NCBI RefSeq assembly: GCF_027497175.1
Contig: NZ_CP114901.1
Location: 3,472,001 to 3,536,000 of the forward strand
Direction of reading: 5' to 3'
DNA from: Verrucosispora sp. WMMD573
GTDB lineage: Bacteria; Actinomycetota; Actinomycetes; Mycobacteriales; Micromonosporaceae
DNA: 64,000 bases
The notes beneath the pieces are model-generated. The model saw only the letters and a list, made by a program, of their open reading frames with translations. It did no database searches and was not told the DNA's origin. The position numbers and the translations under genes were made by a program. Numbering within the stretch: position 1 is the first letter of the stretch; each line of letters begins with the position of its first letter. Of this stretch, positions 27,036-35,226 are shown piece after piece.

Positions 27036-27680
27036 TCAGGCGGCGGCGGACCAGATGGCGCGGAAGGCCGCTGCCTCGCCGGCCAGCCAGCGTTCGATCT
27101 CGTCGGGCCTGGCGTTGTCGGGCATCCGGAGGGTGCTGCCCCGGCGTACGTCGACCAGGACCGGCTCGGCGTGCGGGAGCACGGCGTCCATGTGACGGGC
27201 GGTCAGGTGCAGTGCCGCCAGCGTCGCCTCCTCGCTGGGCGGGGCCTCGTCGAAGTGCAGGCGCACCGCCTCGGCACGGCCGTCGGCGTACCGGATGCCG
27301 AAATGGGGGTTGATCTTGATGGGGAGGTCGCCGAGCATGGCCAGGGCGTCGCGGGTCTGGGCCAGGTCGACCCCGGCGGGCTCGCCGAGCGAGTGCAGCC
27401 ACGCCGTCGCGCCGGGCACGAGCGACTGGTAGAGCGGACGCCACCGGGGCTTGACCACGTCGACCACCTGCGCCAGGTGGGTGCCGCCGGTGTGGAAGGC
27501 GATGTCGGCCTTGAGGGCCTTGACGAACTGGCCGTGCGGGTTGAACCCGGAGCGGCTCGCCCGCTGTCGGCGCAGGCCACCGACGAAGCTGGCCTTGGTC
27601 GGGCCGGTGCGGTCGACGTACCGGGTGAAACCGAGGAGGGTGGCGTACGGCGTGAGGGGGGCGGAGATGGGCGCGGTCAC
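27036..27680 (-). CDS. Conserved-looking hypothetical protein, about 214 residues
   Basis: I do not recognise the family. Soluble, no signal peptide; distinctive stretches are TRYVDRTGPTKASFVGGLR, FNPHGQFVKALKADIAFHTG, LPIKINPHFGIRYADGRAE and RRGSTLRMPDNARPDEI. Start is either GTG at 27678-27680 (GGGAGG seven bases ahead, preferred) or ATG at 27684-27686 (too close to that site). A clean dyad, 27705-27728, sits just upstream in AT-rich DNA, so this gene is probably under its own repressor or activator. It follows the terminator of the DUF3516 helicase. Confidence 0.75.
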   Translation of the reverse strand: MTAPISAPLTPYATLLGFTRYVDRTGPTKASFVGGLRRQRASRSGFNPHGQFVKALKADIAFHTGGTHLAQVVDVVKPRWRPLYQSLVPGATAWLHSLGEPAGVDLAQTRDALAMLGDLPIKINPHFGIRYADGRAEAVRLHFDEAPPSEEATLAALHLTARHMDAVLPHAEPVLVDVRRGSTLRMPDNARPDEIERWLAGEAAAFRAIWSAAA

Positions 27681-27704
27681 GAGCATCCTCCCAGGTCAGG
27701 AACT

Positions 27705-27728
27705 CGATTAGTACATACATTCTAATCG
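27705..27728. promoter_or_regulatory. Operator-like dyad CGATTAG-N10-CTAATCG
   Basis: Perfect 7-bp arms with a 10-base spacer (TACATACATT) in a short AT-rich island, 25 bases upstream of the hypothetical gene's start. TATGTA on the leftward strand inside it could be the -10. The size suits a TetR- or MarR-type dimer; no such gene is adjacent. Confidence 0.5.
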
Positions 27729-27757
27729 ACGACCCTGACATCGCCCAGGGCACGAAA

Positions 27758-27786
27758 GGGGCCGCCCGGGCATCCCGGACGGCCCC
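27758..27786 (-). terminator. Hairpin after the DUF3516 helicase gene
   Basis: 13-bp arms (27758-27770 and 27774-27786) with one mismatch and a CAT loop, 12 bases past the helicase stop. Confidence 0.75.
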
Positions 27787-27798
27787 TCGTAGGAAATT

Positions 27799-30303
27799 TC
27801 AGAGCTGGCCGACGTCGGTGATCCGGACGACGGCGGCGCCTGCCTCGTCGGAGGCGGCGAGGTCGATCTCGGCGCTGATGCCCCAGTCGTGGTCGCCCTC
27901 CGGGTCGTCCAGTATCTGCCGTACGGTCCAGCGCTCCCGACCCTGTTCGATCATCAGCAGCGCCGGGCCGCGGGCGTCCGGACCGGTCCCGATCCCGTCG
28001 TACGACTCGAAGTAGGGCTCCAACGCGTCGGCCCAGGCGTCGGCGGGCCAACCGGAGTCGGCGTCCAGCTCGCCCAGCGCGTCCCACTGCCGCAGCGCGG
28101 CCAGCTCGACCCGCCGGAACAGGGCGTTGCGCACCAGCACCCGGAACGCCCGCGGGTTGCGGGTGACCGGCGCCGGCCGGTCGTCCAGGGCGGCGGCGAC
28201 CTCGGGCAGGTCGGTCGGGTTGCGCAGCCGCTCCCACTCGTCGATGAGGCTGGAGTCGACCTGGCGGACCAGCTCACCCAGCCACTCGATCAGGTCGACC
28301 AGTTCCTCGGTCTTGGCCTCCTCGGGCACCGTCTGCCGCAGCGTCTTGTACGCGTCGGCGAGGTAGCGCAGCACCAGCCCCTCCGAGCGGGACAGGCCGT
28401 AGAACTGCACGTACTCGGTGAAGGTCATCGCCCGCTCGTACATGTCCCGCACCACGGACTTGGGGGAGAGCTGGTGGTCGGCCACCCAGGGGTGGCCCCG
28501 CCGGTACATCTCGTAGGCGTTCTCCAGCAGCTCCGCGAGGGGCTTGGGCCAGGTCACCTCGTCGAGCAGTTCGAGCCGGGCCTCGTACTCGATGCCGTCG
28601 GCCTTCATCGCGGCGACCGCCTCGCCGCGGGCCTTGAACTGCTGCGCGGAGAGCACCTGACGCGGGTCGTCGAGGATCGACTCGATCACCGACAACACGT
28701 CCAGGGCGTACGACGGCGACTCGCTGTCGAGCAGCTCGATGGTGGCCAGCGCGAGCGGGGACAACGGCTGGTTGAGCGCGAAGTCGAGTTGCAGGTCGAC
28801 GGTGAGCCGGACCCGCCGCCCGGTCTCGTCCGGCTCGGGCAGTTCCTCGACCACGCCGCCGGCCCGCAGCGCGCGGTAGATGGCGATGGCTCGGCGGATG
28901 TGCCGGCGCTGGGCTGCGGCGTCCTCGTGGTTGTCGGTGAGCAGGTGCCGCATGGCCACGAACGCGTCGCCGGGGCGGCCGATGACGTTGAGCAGCATCG
29001 AGTGGCTGACCTGGAAGCTGGAGGTGAGCGGTTCCGGTTCGGCCTCCACCAGACGGTCGAAGGTGGGCTTTCCCCAGCCGATGGAGCCCTCCGGGGGCTT
29101 CTTGCGTACCACCTTGCGTCGCTTCTTCGGGTCGTCGCCGGCCTTGGCGAGGGCCTTCTCGTTCTCGATGACGTGTTCGGGCGCCTGCACCACGACCCGG
29201 CCGATGGTGTCGAAGCCGGCCCGGCCGGCCCGGCCGGCGATCTGGTGGAACTCGCGGGCCTTGAGCAGCCGGGTGCGCACCCCGTCGTACTTGGAAAGGC
29301 CGGTGAACAGCACCGTGCGGATCGGCACGTTGATCCCGACGCCGAGGGTGTCCGTACCACAGATGACCTTGAGTAGCCCGGCCTGGGCGAGGGTCTCCAC
29401 CAGCCGGCGGTACTTGGGCAGCATGCCCGCGTGGTGTACGCCGATGCCGTGCCGGACCAGCCGGGACAAGGTCTTGCCGAAGCCGGAGGTGAACCGGAAC
29501 CCGCCGATCGCCGCCGCGATCATGTCCTTCTCGGCCCGGGTGCAGACGTTGACGCTCATCAGCGCCTGGGCGCGTTCCAGGGCGGCGGCCTGGGTGAAGT
29601 GCACCACGTACACCGGGGCCTGCTTCGTCTCCAGCAGCTCTTCCAGGGTCTCGTGCAGCGGCGTCATCGCGTACGAGAAGAGCAGCGGGACCGGCCGCTG
29701 GGCCGAGCGGACGACGGCGGTCGCCCGGCCGGTACGCCGGGTCAGGTCGTCGACGAACCGGGTGGTGTCGCCAAGCGTGGCCGACATCAGCACGAACTGG
29801 GCCTGCGGCAGCTCGATCAGCGGCACCTGCCAGGCCCAGCCCCGGTCCGGCTCGGCGTAGAAGTGGAACTCGTCCATGACCACCTGACCGACGTCGGCCC
29901 GGCTGCCCTCGCGCAGCGCCAGGTTGGCCAGGATCTCCGCGGTGCAGCAGATGATCGGGGCGTCGGCGTTGACGCTGGCGTCGCCGGTGAGCATGCCGAC
30001 GTTCTCGGCACCGAAGACCTCACACAGCGCGAAGAACTTCTCCGACACCAGCGCCTTGATCGGCGCGGTGTAGAAGGTCGTCCGGTCGTCGGCCAGGGCG
30101 GCGAAGTGCGCGGCGATGGCGACCAGGCTCTTGCCCGAGCCGGTCGGCGTATTCATGATCACGTTGGCCCCGGAGACGATCTCGATGACCGCCTCCTCCT
30201 GGTGGGGGTAGAGGTCCAGGCCGCGCTCGGACGCCCAACTGGCGAACGCGTCGTAGAGGGTGTCGGGGTCGGCGGTCTTCGGCAGCGCGGCGGTGAGTGT
30301 CAT
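27799..30303 (-). CDS. Ski2-like DEAD/DEAH helicase with DUF3516
   Basis: 834 residues. Superfamily 2 helicase: Q-like PHQEEAV, Walker A NTPTGSGKSLVA, motif II DEFH in VMDEFHFY, SAT in MSATLGD, and HQIAGRAGRAGFD as motif VI, then a long C-terminal region matching DUF3516 of actinobacterial Ski2-like helicases. It probably unwinds RNA or structured nucleic acid; no substrate is known to me. The gene starts 82 bp after trmB in the same direction and may be co-transcribed with it. It is the second of three large SF2 helicases in this window. Confidence 0.88.
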   Translation of the reverse strand: MTLTAALPKTADPDTLYDAFASWASERGLDLYPHQEEAVIEIVSGANVIMNTPTGSGKSLVAIAAHFAALADDRTTFYTAPIKALVSEKFFALCEVFGAENVGMLTGDASVNADAPIICCTAEILANLALREGSRADVGQVVMDEFHFYAEPDRGWAWQVPLIELPQAQFVLMSATLGDTTRFVDDLTRRTGRATAVVRSAQRPVPLLFSYAMTPLHETLEELLETKQAPVYVVHFTQAAALERAQALMSVNVCTRAEKDMIAAAIGGFRFTSGFGKTLSRLVRHGIGVHHAGMLPKYRRLVETLAQAGLLKVICGTDTLGVGINVPIRTVLFTGLSKYDGVRTRLLKAREFHQIAGRAGRAGFDTIGRVVVQAPEHVIENEKALAKAGDDPKKRRKVVRKKPPEGSIGWGKPTFDRLVEAEPEPLTSSFQVSHSMLLNVIGRPGDAFVAMRHLLTDNHEDAAAQRRHIRRAIAIYRALRAGGVVEELPEPDETGRRVRLTVDLQLDFALNQPLSPLALATIELLDSESPSYALDVLSVIESILDDPRQVLSAQQFKARGEAVAAMKADGIEYEARLELLDEVTWPKPLAELLENAYEMYRRGHPWVADHQLSPKSVVRDMYERAMTFTEYVQFYGLSRSEGLVLRYLADAYKTLRQTVPEEAKTEELVDLIEWLGELVRQVDSSLIDEWERLRNPTDLPEVAAALDDRPAPVTRNPRAFRVLVRNALFRRVELAALRQWDALGELDADSGWPADAWADALEPYFESYDGIGTGPDARGPALLMIEQGRERWTVRQILDDPEGDHDWGISAEIDLAASDEAGAAVVRITDVGQL

Positions 30304-30385
30304 GGCCGGTCCATGGTGCCTGGATCACGCGCCGTGACGCCAACCGGGCTCCGGCGGGTGGTCCAGCCCGGGACGGTGGGTCGGC

Positions 30386-31096
30386 TCAGCGGCGGCGGTA
30401 GATCAGGTCGGCGACCGGGCGGCCGGCGCGCAGCGCCCGCCGCTCGAACCGGGTCACCGGCCGGTACGCGGGCCGGGGAGCGTACCCGTCGTAGGCGTTG
30501 ACCAGGCCCGGGTCGGCGTCCAGCGTCGCCCGCATCGCCTCGGCGTACTCCGCCCAGTCGGTGGCGCAGTGCAGCGTGCCGCCTACCGCCAGCCGGGAAC
30601 GCAACCGCGCCACGTGCGTCGGCTGGATCAGCCGCCGTTTGTGGTGGCGGGACTTCGGCCACGGGTCCGGAAAGAAGACGTGCACCGCGTCCAGCGAGGC
30701 GGGCGGCAGCAGATCGAGCAACTCCATCGCGTCGCCGTCGACGATCCGGACATTGCCCAGGTCACGAAGGTGGATCAGGTCCAGCAGGTTGGCGATTCCC
30801 GGGGTGTGCACCTCGACCGCCAGATAATCTCGATCCGGGTCGGCGGCGGCCATCTCGGCGGTCGCGTCGCCCATGCCGGAACCGATCTCGACCACCAGTG
30901 GAGCCCGACGGCCGAACAGGCCGACGGGGTCGAACGGGTCGGCGTCGGCGACGCGCAGCCCGTACCGCGGCCAGAGTTGCTCCAACGCCGTCACCTGCCG
31001 GCCGCTCATCCGGCCGCGACGCGGGTGGTAGGTACGGATCGCCCGCGCCAGGTGCGGCGCGGCGACGGCGGGAGTCGGGTCGGTGGAGGTCACCAC
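30386..31096 (-). CDS. trmB: tRNA (guanine-N7-)-methyltransferase
   Basis: 236 residues. Class I SAM methyltransferase that makes m7G46 in tRNA. Seen: LVVEIGSGMGDAT (SAM loop), YLAVEVHTPGIANLL, VFFPDPWPKSRHHKRRL (the TrmB signature with catalytic Asp) and TDWAEYAEAM. Start is one of two adjacent GTG codons at 31091-31096; no strong ribosome site. Divergent from the exported sortase-substrate candidate. Confidence 0.92.
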   Translation of the reverse strand: MVTSTDPTPAVAAPHLARAIRTYHPRRGRMSGRQVTALEQLWPRYGLRVADADPFDPVGLFGRRAPLVVEIGSGMGDATAEMAAADPDRDYLAVEVHTPGIANLLDLIHLRDLGNVRIVDGDAMELLDLLPPASLDAVHVFFPDPWPKSRHHKRRLIQPTHVARLRSRLAVGGTLHCATDWAEYAEAMRATLDADPGLVNAYDGYAPRPAYRPVTRFERRALRAGRPVADLIYRRR

Positions 31097-31230
31097 CAAC
31101 CGAGCCTACGCGAGCACCGCGCAGGACCGGATGTGATGTACGCCCGGTGGTGAGACCATCATCGGTGAAAGGCAGGACCGGGTGTCCGGCAGTGCCCGGC
31201 GACCGCTCCGGCGCACCGGGAGGGGGCATC

Positions 31231-31839
31231 GTGTCAGCAGCGAGACGCACTCGTCGGGCGCTGTCCGCCGCTCCGCTGCGTGCCCTCGTGGCCGTCGCTG
31301 CGCTGCTCGCGATCGTCCTGGTCACCCCGCTGCTGACGGCGTCACCCGCTCGGGCCGCCGTCGTGCCGGTCGTCGTCGGGCAACCCGGCGGTGGGCAGCC
31401 TGGTCCGCCTGAGGGCGCGCCGCAGCCTGGCCCGACCGTGTTCGTGGAGGTTTCGCCGAGCATGGTGGAACCGGGCCATCTGGTCGGGCTCCGGGCCAGC
31501 TGCCACGACAACTCGGTGGGGGCCATCGTCGTCTCGGACGCGTTCGGCCGGGTCGCCGTGCAGCCGCAGCGCGGGCTGCTGACCGGGACCGCGATGGTCA
31601 AGGAGCGGGTCCTCCCCGGCAACTACCGGGTCAAGCTGGAGTGCCGGGGCGGCGAGACCGCCTCCACCATGATCCAGGTCGTACGCCAGATGAAGCCCAG
31701 CCGAGGGCCGGCGACCGGCTTCGGCGGTGGTGCCGGCAATATCACCGCCAGTCTGCTGCTCCCCGGCGGTCTGGCGCTGACCGTCACCGGGATGGTCCTC
31801 TGGGTCACCGCGACCCGCCGTCGCGGCAGTCGACGGTGA
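31231..31839 (+). CDS. Exported protein with a sortase-type C-terminal sorting signal (GPATG)
   Basis: 202 residues. Signal peptide at 1-43 (RRT..R, hydrophobic 17-38, SPARA-A). A Gly/Pro linker (50-68) leads into an Ig-like beta domain (70-152) with Cys91 and Cys138 placed to form a disulfide. The end is tripartite: GPATG at 159-163, a Gly-rich spacer, a hydrophobic segment (171-194) and the basic tail RRRGSRR. That is the build of a cell-wall sorting signal with Gly in place of the Leu of LPxTG. GTG start with GGGAGGGGG ahead. The sortase gene follows after 7 bases, so this is the likely substrate; a simple membrane anchor is the alternative. Confidence 0.8.
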   Translation: MSAARRTRRALSAAPLRALVAVAALLAIVLVTPLLTASPARAAVVPVVVGQPGGGQPGPPEGAPQPGPTVFVEVSPSMVEPGHLVGLRASCHDNSVGAIVVSDAFGRVAVQPQRGLLTGTAMVKERVLPGNYRVKLECRGGETASTMIQVVRQMKPSRGPATGFGGGAGNITASLLLPGGLALTVTGMVLWVTATRRRGSRR

Positions 31840-31846
31840 GCCCGTA

Positions 31847-32683
31847 GTGACCGCCGCCCGCACACCCCGCCCCGCCGGTAGTTCGCCCCGCCCCACCCAC
31901 CGCCCCGACCTGTTCGTACCCGCGGCCGGCCCGCCACCGTCTCACGGTGACCGGGCTGCGGACCTCGGCTCTCGGCGGGCTCGCGCCGCAGCACCGTTCA
32001 CCGATCGGCGTCGGGCACCCCGCAGCGCCGGCGGATCCGCCCGCACGACGCGCTCTGGGCGCAGCCCGTGGTCGCTGCCGCTGGCGGTGGTGCTCGTGCT
32101 GGCCGGCGTGTTCGCCACCGGCGCCGGGCTCGGGCACACCGTCGGGGGACCGCTCGACTGGACGGCCACCGGGGGAGAGGGAGGCTCCGGCGGAGCATCG
32201 ACGGTGTCCGCTGGGCGTACCGCCGCGCGGCCGGTGAGCCTGTCCATTCCGTCGATCGACGTCTCGGCGCCGGTGAAGCCGGTCGGCGACGCACCGGACG
32301 GCTCGATAGCCGTGCCGCCACTCAGCCGGCACGAGGAAACCGGGTGGTACGACCGTGGGCCGGTGCCCGGAGACCCGGGGCCGGCGGTCATCGTCGGGCA
32401 CGTTGACACCAAGAGCGGCCCGTCGGTCTTCTACCACCTGGGCAAGCTGAAGGTGGGTGACACCGTCGAGGTGGCCCGGGAGGACGACTCGGTGGCCGTG
32501 TTCACGGTGAACTCGGTGGAGCACTTCCCGAAGGAACAATTGCCGGCCGACCGGGTCTACGGCCACGACGGCCCGCCCGGCCTGCGGCTCATCACCTGCG
32601 GCGGCGAGTGGCTCGGCGGTGGCACCGGCTATGCCGACAACGTCATAGCCTTCGCCACCCTCACCACCACCCGCCCATCCTGA
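31847..32683 (+). CDS. Class F sortase
   Basis: 278 residues. Pro/Arg-rich cytoplasmic N terminus (1-72), one membrane anchor (75-97), a Ser/Gly linker and the sortase barrel from about 128. His185 in VIVGHVDTKSG and Cys251 in LRLITCGG are the catalytic pair. In related enzymes an Arg follows within about 20 residues of the Cys (for example in a YRDN-like stretch); here that region reads TGYADNVIAF with no Arg before residue 276. Transpeptidase outside the cell, joining sorted proteins to the wall. Overlapping-style arrangement with the upstream exported protein points to a dedicated pair. GTG start with a weak ribosome site. Confidence 0.85.
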   Translation: MTAARTPRPAGSSPRPTHRPDLFVPAAGPPPSHGDRAADLGSRRARAAAPFTDRRRAPRSAGGSARTTRSGRSPWSLPLAVVLVLAGVFATGAGLGHTVGGPLDWTATGGEGGSGGASTVSAGRTAARPVSLSIPSIDVSAPVKPVGDAPDGSIAVPPLSRHEETGWYDRGPVPGDPGPAVIVGHVDTKSGPSVFYHLGKLKVGDTVEVAREDDSVAVFTVNSVEHFPKEQLPADRVYGHDGPPGLRLITCGGEWLGGGTGYADNVIAFATLTTTRPS

Positions 32684-32731
32684 CGTACCCGCCGCTACCG
32701 CTGAGGTCCGGCGACTACGAAGGGCCGTCGG

Positions 32732-33043
32732 TCAGGGGACCTGCTGGACGACCTCGAACTCCAGGAGGGTGGCACCGGAGGCGACGGGTGGCCGCCGCTC
32801 GGCTCCGGGCGGGGTGGCGTGGGCGGCTCGGGCGGGGCCGGCGGCCCAGTCCTGGTACGCCTGCTCGGTCTCCCAACGGGTGTAGACGAAGTAGCGGTTG
32901 TCGCCGGCCACCGGACGCAGCAGTTCGAAGCCGAGGAAACCGGGGGAGTTCTCCACCGCGCGGGCCCGGGCGGCGAACCGCTTTTCCAACTCCTCGCCGC
33001 CACCGGGCGGAACGTCGATCGCGTTGATCTTCACAACTGCCAT
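32732..33043 (-). CDS. MhuD-like heme-degrading monooxygenase
   Basis: 103 residues, ABM ferredoxin-like fold. The sequence is close to what I recall of mycobacterial MhuD (VVKINAID, RAVENSPGFLGFELLRPV, ATLLEFEVV). The functional residues of MhuD, Asn7, Trp66 and His75, fall at the same numbers here (KINAI, YQDWAAG, RAAHAT). MhuD opens heme to mycobilin and frees iron in the cytosol. That this protein does the same is inference from conserved residues. Stand-alone gene, convergent with the sortase gene. Confidence 0.85.
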   Translation of the reverse strand: MAVVKINAIDVPPGGGEELEKRFAARARAVENSPGFLGFELLRPVAGDNRYFVYTRWETEQAYQDWAAGPARAAHATPPGAERRPPVASGATLLEFEVVQQVP

Positions 33044-33105
33044 ACCCCCACCCTAACCGGGCCCAGACGAACCAACACTGCCCCGGTAGGTGTTCATGAT
33101 CCCTA

Positions 33106-33163
33106 CAACTTCCCTGATAGTGCTGCCTCGCGAGGCATTGAGGCCGCAACATCGCTGAAGTTG
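33106..33163. repeat. Degenerate palindrome of the TTCGGGGAAG family
   Basis: 24-base arms (33106-33129, 33140-33163) of which 18 positions pair, followed by CGGATCTTGAG as in the copy at 26867. Lies between the exonuclease III 3' end and the MhuD-like gene start. Confidence 0.65.
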
Positions 33164-33211
33164 CACGGATCTTGAGGGCGGGGTGAGGCGTGGTCAGGCG
33201 CGGCGCGGTGC

Positions 33212-34009
33212 TCAGAGGGGCTCGACGGTGGGGGTCAGGTCGGCGTCGACGACTATGGGGGCGTGGTCTGAAGGACCCTTGCCCTTGCGGGCCTCCCGGT
33301 CCACGTACGCCGACCGGACCGCGCGGGCCAGCGGGGCCGAGGCGTACACCAGGTCGATGCGCATGCCTTTGTTCTGGTGGAACATGCCCGCCCGGTAGTC
33401 CCAGTAGGTGAACGGGTGCGGTCCCTTCATCGGGGTGGGCACCACGTCGGTGAGGCCGAGATCGCGCAGCGCCGCCAGAGCGGCCCGCTCGGGCGGCGTG
33501 ACGTGGGTGGAGTTGACGAACAGCGCCGCATCCCACACGTCGTCGTCGGTGGGAGCCACGTTGAAGTCGCCGCACACGGCCAGCGGCGCGGGGCTGGTCA
33601 GCTCGGTGTCCAACGCGTCCCGCAGCGCCGCCAACCAGGCCAACTTGTACGCGTAGTGCGGGTCGTCGGGCGTGCGGCCGTTCGGCACGTACACCGACCA
33701 GACCCGCAGCCCGCCGCAGGTGGCCGAGATCGCGCGGGCCTCCGGGTCGGGGAAGCCGGGCTCGCCGGCGAACCCGACGGTGACATCGGCCAGACCGACC
33801 CGGGACAGGACGGCGACCCCGTTCCACCGGCCGTCGCTGTGACTGGCCACCGTGTACCCCAGCTCACCCACCTCGGTCGCCGGGAAGGCGCCGTCCGGGC
33901 ACTTGGTCTCCTGAAGGCAGACCACGTCCGGGCGGGTGCCCGCCAACCAGTCGAGCAGCCGGGGCAGCCGGGCCTTCACCGAGTTCACGTTCCACGTCGC
34001 CAGGCGCAT
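33212..34009 (-). CDS. xth: Exodeoxyribonuclease III
   Basis: 265 residues, endonuclease/exonuclease/phosphatase fold. Seen: MRLATWNVNSVKARL, CLQETKCPD (metal Glu), VYVPNGRTPDD, CGDFNVAPTDDDVWD and GPSDHAPIVVDAD (catalytic His-Asp). Cuts at abasic sites and degrades one strand of duplex DNA in base-excision repair. The ATG at 34007-34009 gives the family N terminus; the open frame upstream is ignored. Confidence 0.92.
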   Translation of the reverse strand: MRLATWNVNSVKARLPRLLDWLAGTRPDVVCLQETKCPDGAFPATEVGELGYTVASHSDGRWNGVAVLSRVGLADVTVGFAGEPGFPDPEARAISATCGGLRVWSVYVPNGRTPDDPHYAYKLAWLAALRDALDTELTSPAPLAVCGDFNVAPTDDDVWDAALFVNSTHVTPPERAALAALRDLGLTDVVPTPMKGPHPFTYWDYRAGMFHQNKGMRIDLVYASAPLARAVRSAYVDREARKGKGPSDHAPIVVDADLTPTVEPL

Positions 34010-34109
34010 GATGCCAGCCTGCCCCATTCCCGCTGGGCCCGCTCGGCCACCGCCGGCCGACACGCGCCGAGGTCGTCGGCGCCGCCCTGGTCAGCCCGAA
34101 GGCCCCCGC

Positions 34110-35033
34110 TCAGCTTCCCGGGCTGTCGTTGTTCGGGCGGGTCTGCTCGGCGAGGAAACGCTCCAACTCGGCGCCGAGTTCCTCGGCCGTGGGCAGCGGA
34201 CCGTTCTCCGTGGCGAGCAGGTTCTTCTCACCCCGGCCCCGGGCGTACGCGTCGTACTGCTCCTCAAGCGCCTGGACCAGGCTGGTGGCCTCGTCGCTCT
34301 GCGCGACCTGCCGGTCGATCTCCACCCGCACCACCTCGGCGGCCGAGCGCAGCCCGTCCCGGGGCAGCAGCAGCCCGGTGCTGCGGGACACCGACGCCAG
34401 CAGCACCTCGGCGGCGGCCGGATACTCGGCCTGCGCCACGTAGTGCGGCACGTGCGCGGCGAAGCCCAGCGCGTCGCGGCCCGCCTCACCGAGGCGGAAC
34501 TCCAGCAGGTGGCCGACGCTGCCGGGGACCTGCACCCGTTGCAGCCACGGTTCGTAGCCGGAGATCAGGTCGCGCCGGGTGGCGTGCGCGGTCACGCCGG
34601 TCGGTCGGGTGTGCGGCACCGCCATCGGGATCGCGTTGAGCCCGACGGTGAGCCGGACGTCCAGTCGGGCGGCGAGCCCGGCGACGGCGGCGGTGAACCG
34701 TTCCCACTGAAGGTCGGGCTCCGGGCCGGTGAGCAGCAGGAAGGGGGTCTCGTCGTCGTCGTGGAGCAGGTGCAGCTCCAGCTCCGGGTCGTCGTAGCTC
34801 TCCCAGTGATCCTCGACGAAGGTCATCACCGGTCGGCGGGAGCGGTAGTCGAAGAGCTGATCCAGGTCGAACCGGGCGATCGGGCGGGACTCCAGTGATG
34901 TGAGCAGCTGTTCGCGGGCGAGCCGGCTCGCGTTACCGGCGTCGACGAAACCGGTGAGCGCCTGGATCAGGACCGGTTGACCGAGGTCGGGCAGATCGTC
35001 GTTGAGTTCGTAGAGCTCGTGTGGGTCGAGCAC
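34110..35033 (-). CDS. PAC2 family protein
   Basis: 307 residues. Proteasome assembly chaperone 2-like fold: DLGQPVLIQALTGFVDAGNA at the N terminus, LLTGPEPDLQWERF, LNAIPMAVPHTRP and a C-terminal acidic helical tail. Such proteins are widespread in actinobacteria, which have 20S proteasomes; their exact role is not settled. GTG at 35031-35033 with GGGAGG ahead; the long open frame upstream is antisense to the EcsC gene. Divergent from that gene. Confidence 0.85.
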   Translation of the reverse strand: MLDPHELYELNDDLPDLGQPVLIQALTGFVDAGNASRLAREQLLTSLESRPIARFDLDQLFDYRSRRPVMTFVEDHWESYDDPELELHLLHDDDETPFLLLTGPEPDLQWERFTAAVAGLAARLDVRLTVGLNAIPMAVPHTRPTGVTAHATRRDLISGYEPWLQRVQVPGSVGHLLEFRLGEAGRDALGFAAHVPHYVAQAEYPAAAEVLLASVSRSTGLLLPRDGLRSAAEVVRVEIDRQVAQSDEATSLVQALEEQYDAYARGRGEKNLLATENGPLPTAEELGAELERFLAEQTRPNNDSPGS

Positions 35034-35226
35034 CGGTGCGGCCTCCCTGCATGTGCGTAACGGGGCCACCGGATTCACGGTGCCCCGATCGCCAGAACGT
35101 ACCTGCCATCCTCGTGCATTCCTGCCGTGCCGGTCCGGCCGGCCCGGCCTCGCCGTGCGATCGGCCGACGGTACGCCGTTGCCCCGGCGGGGTACACATG
35201 GATGGTCGCCACCGAAAGGAGAGGTG

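Noticed and set aside
28127..30501. Long + strand frames opposite the DUF3516 helicase
   Set aside because: Shadows of a clear helicase gene in high-GC DNA.
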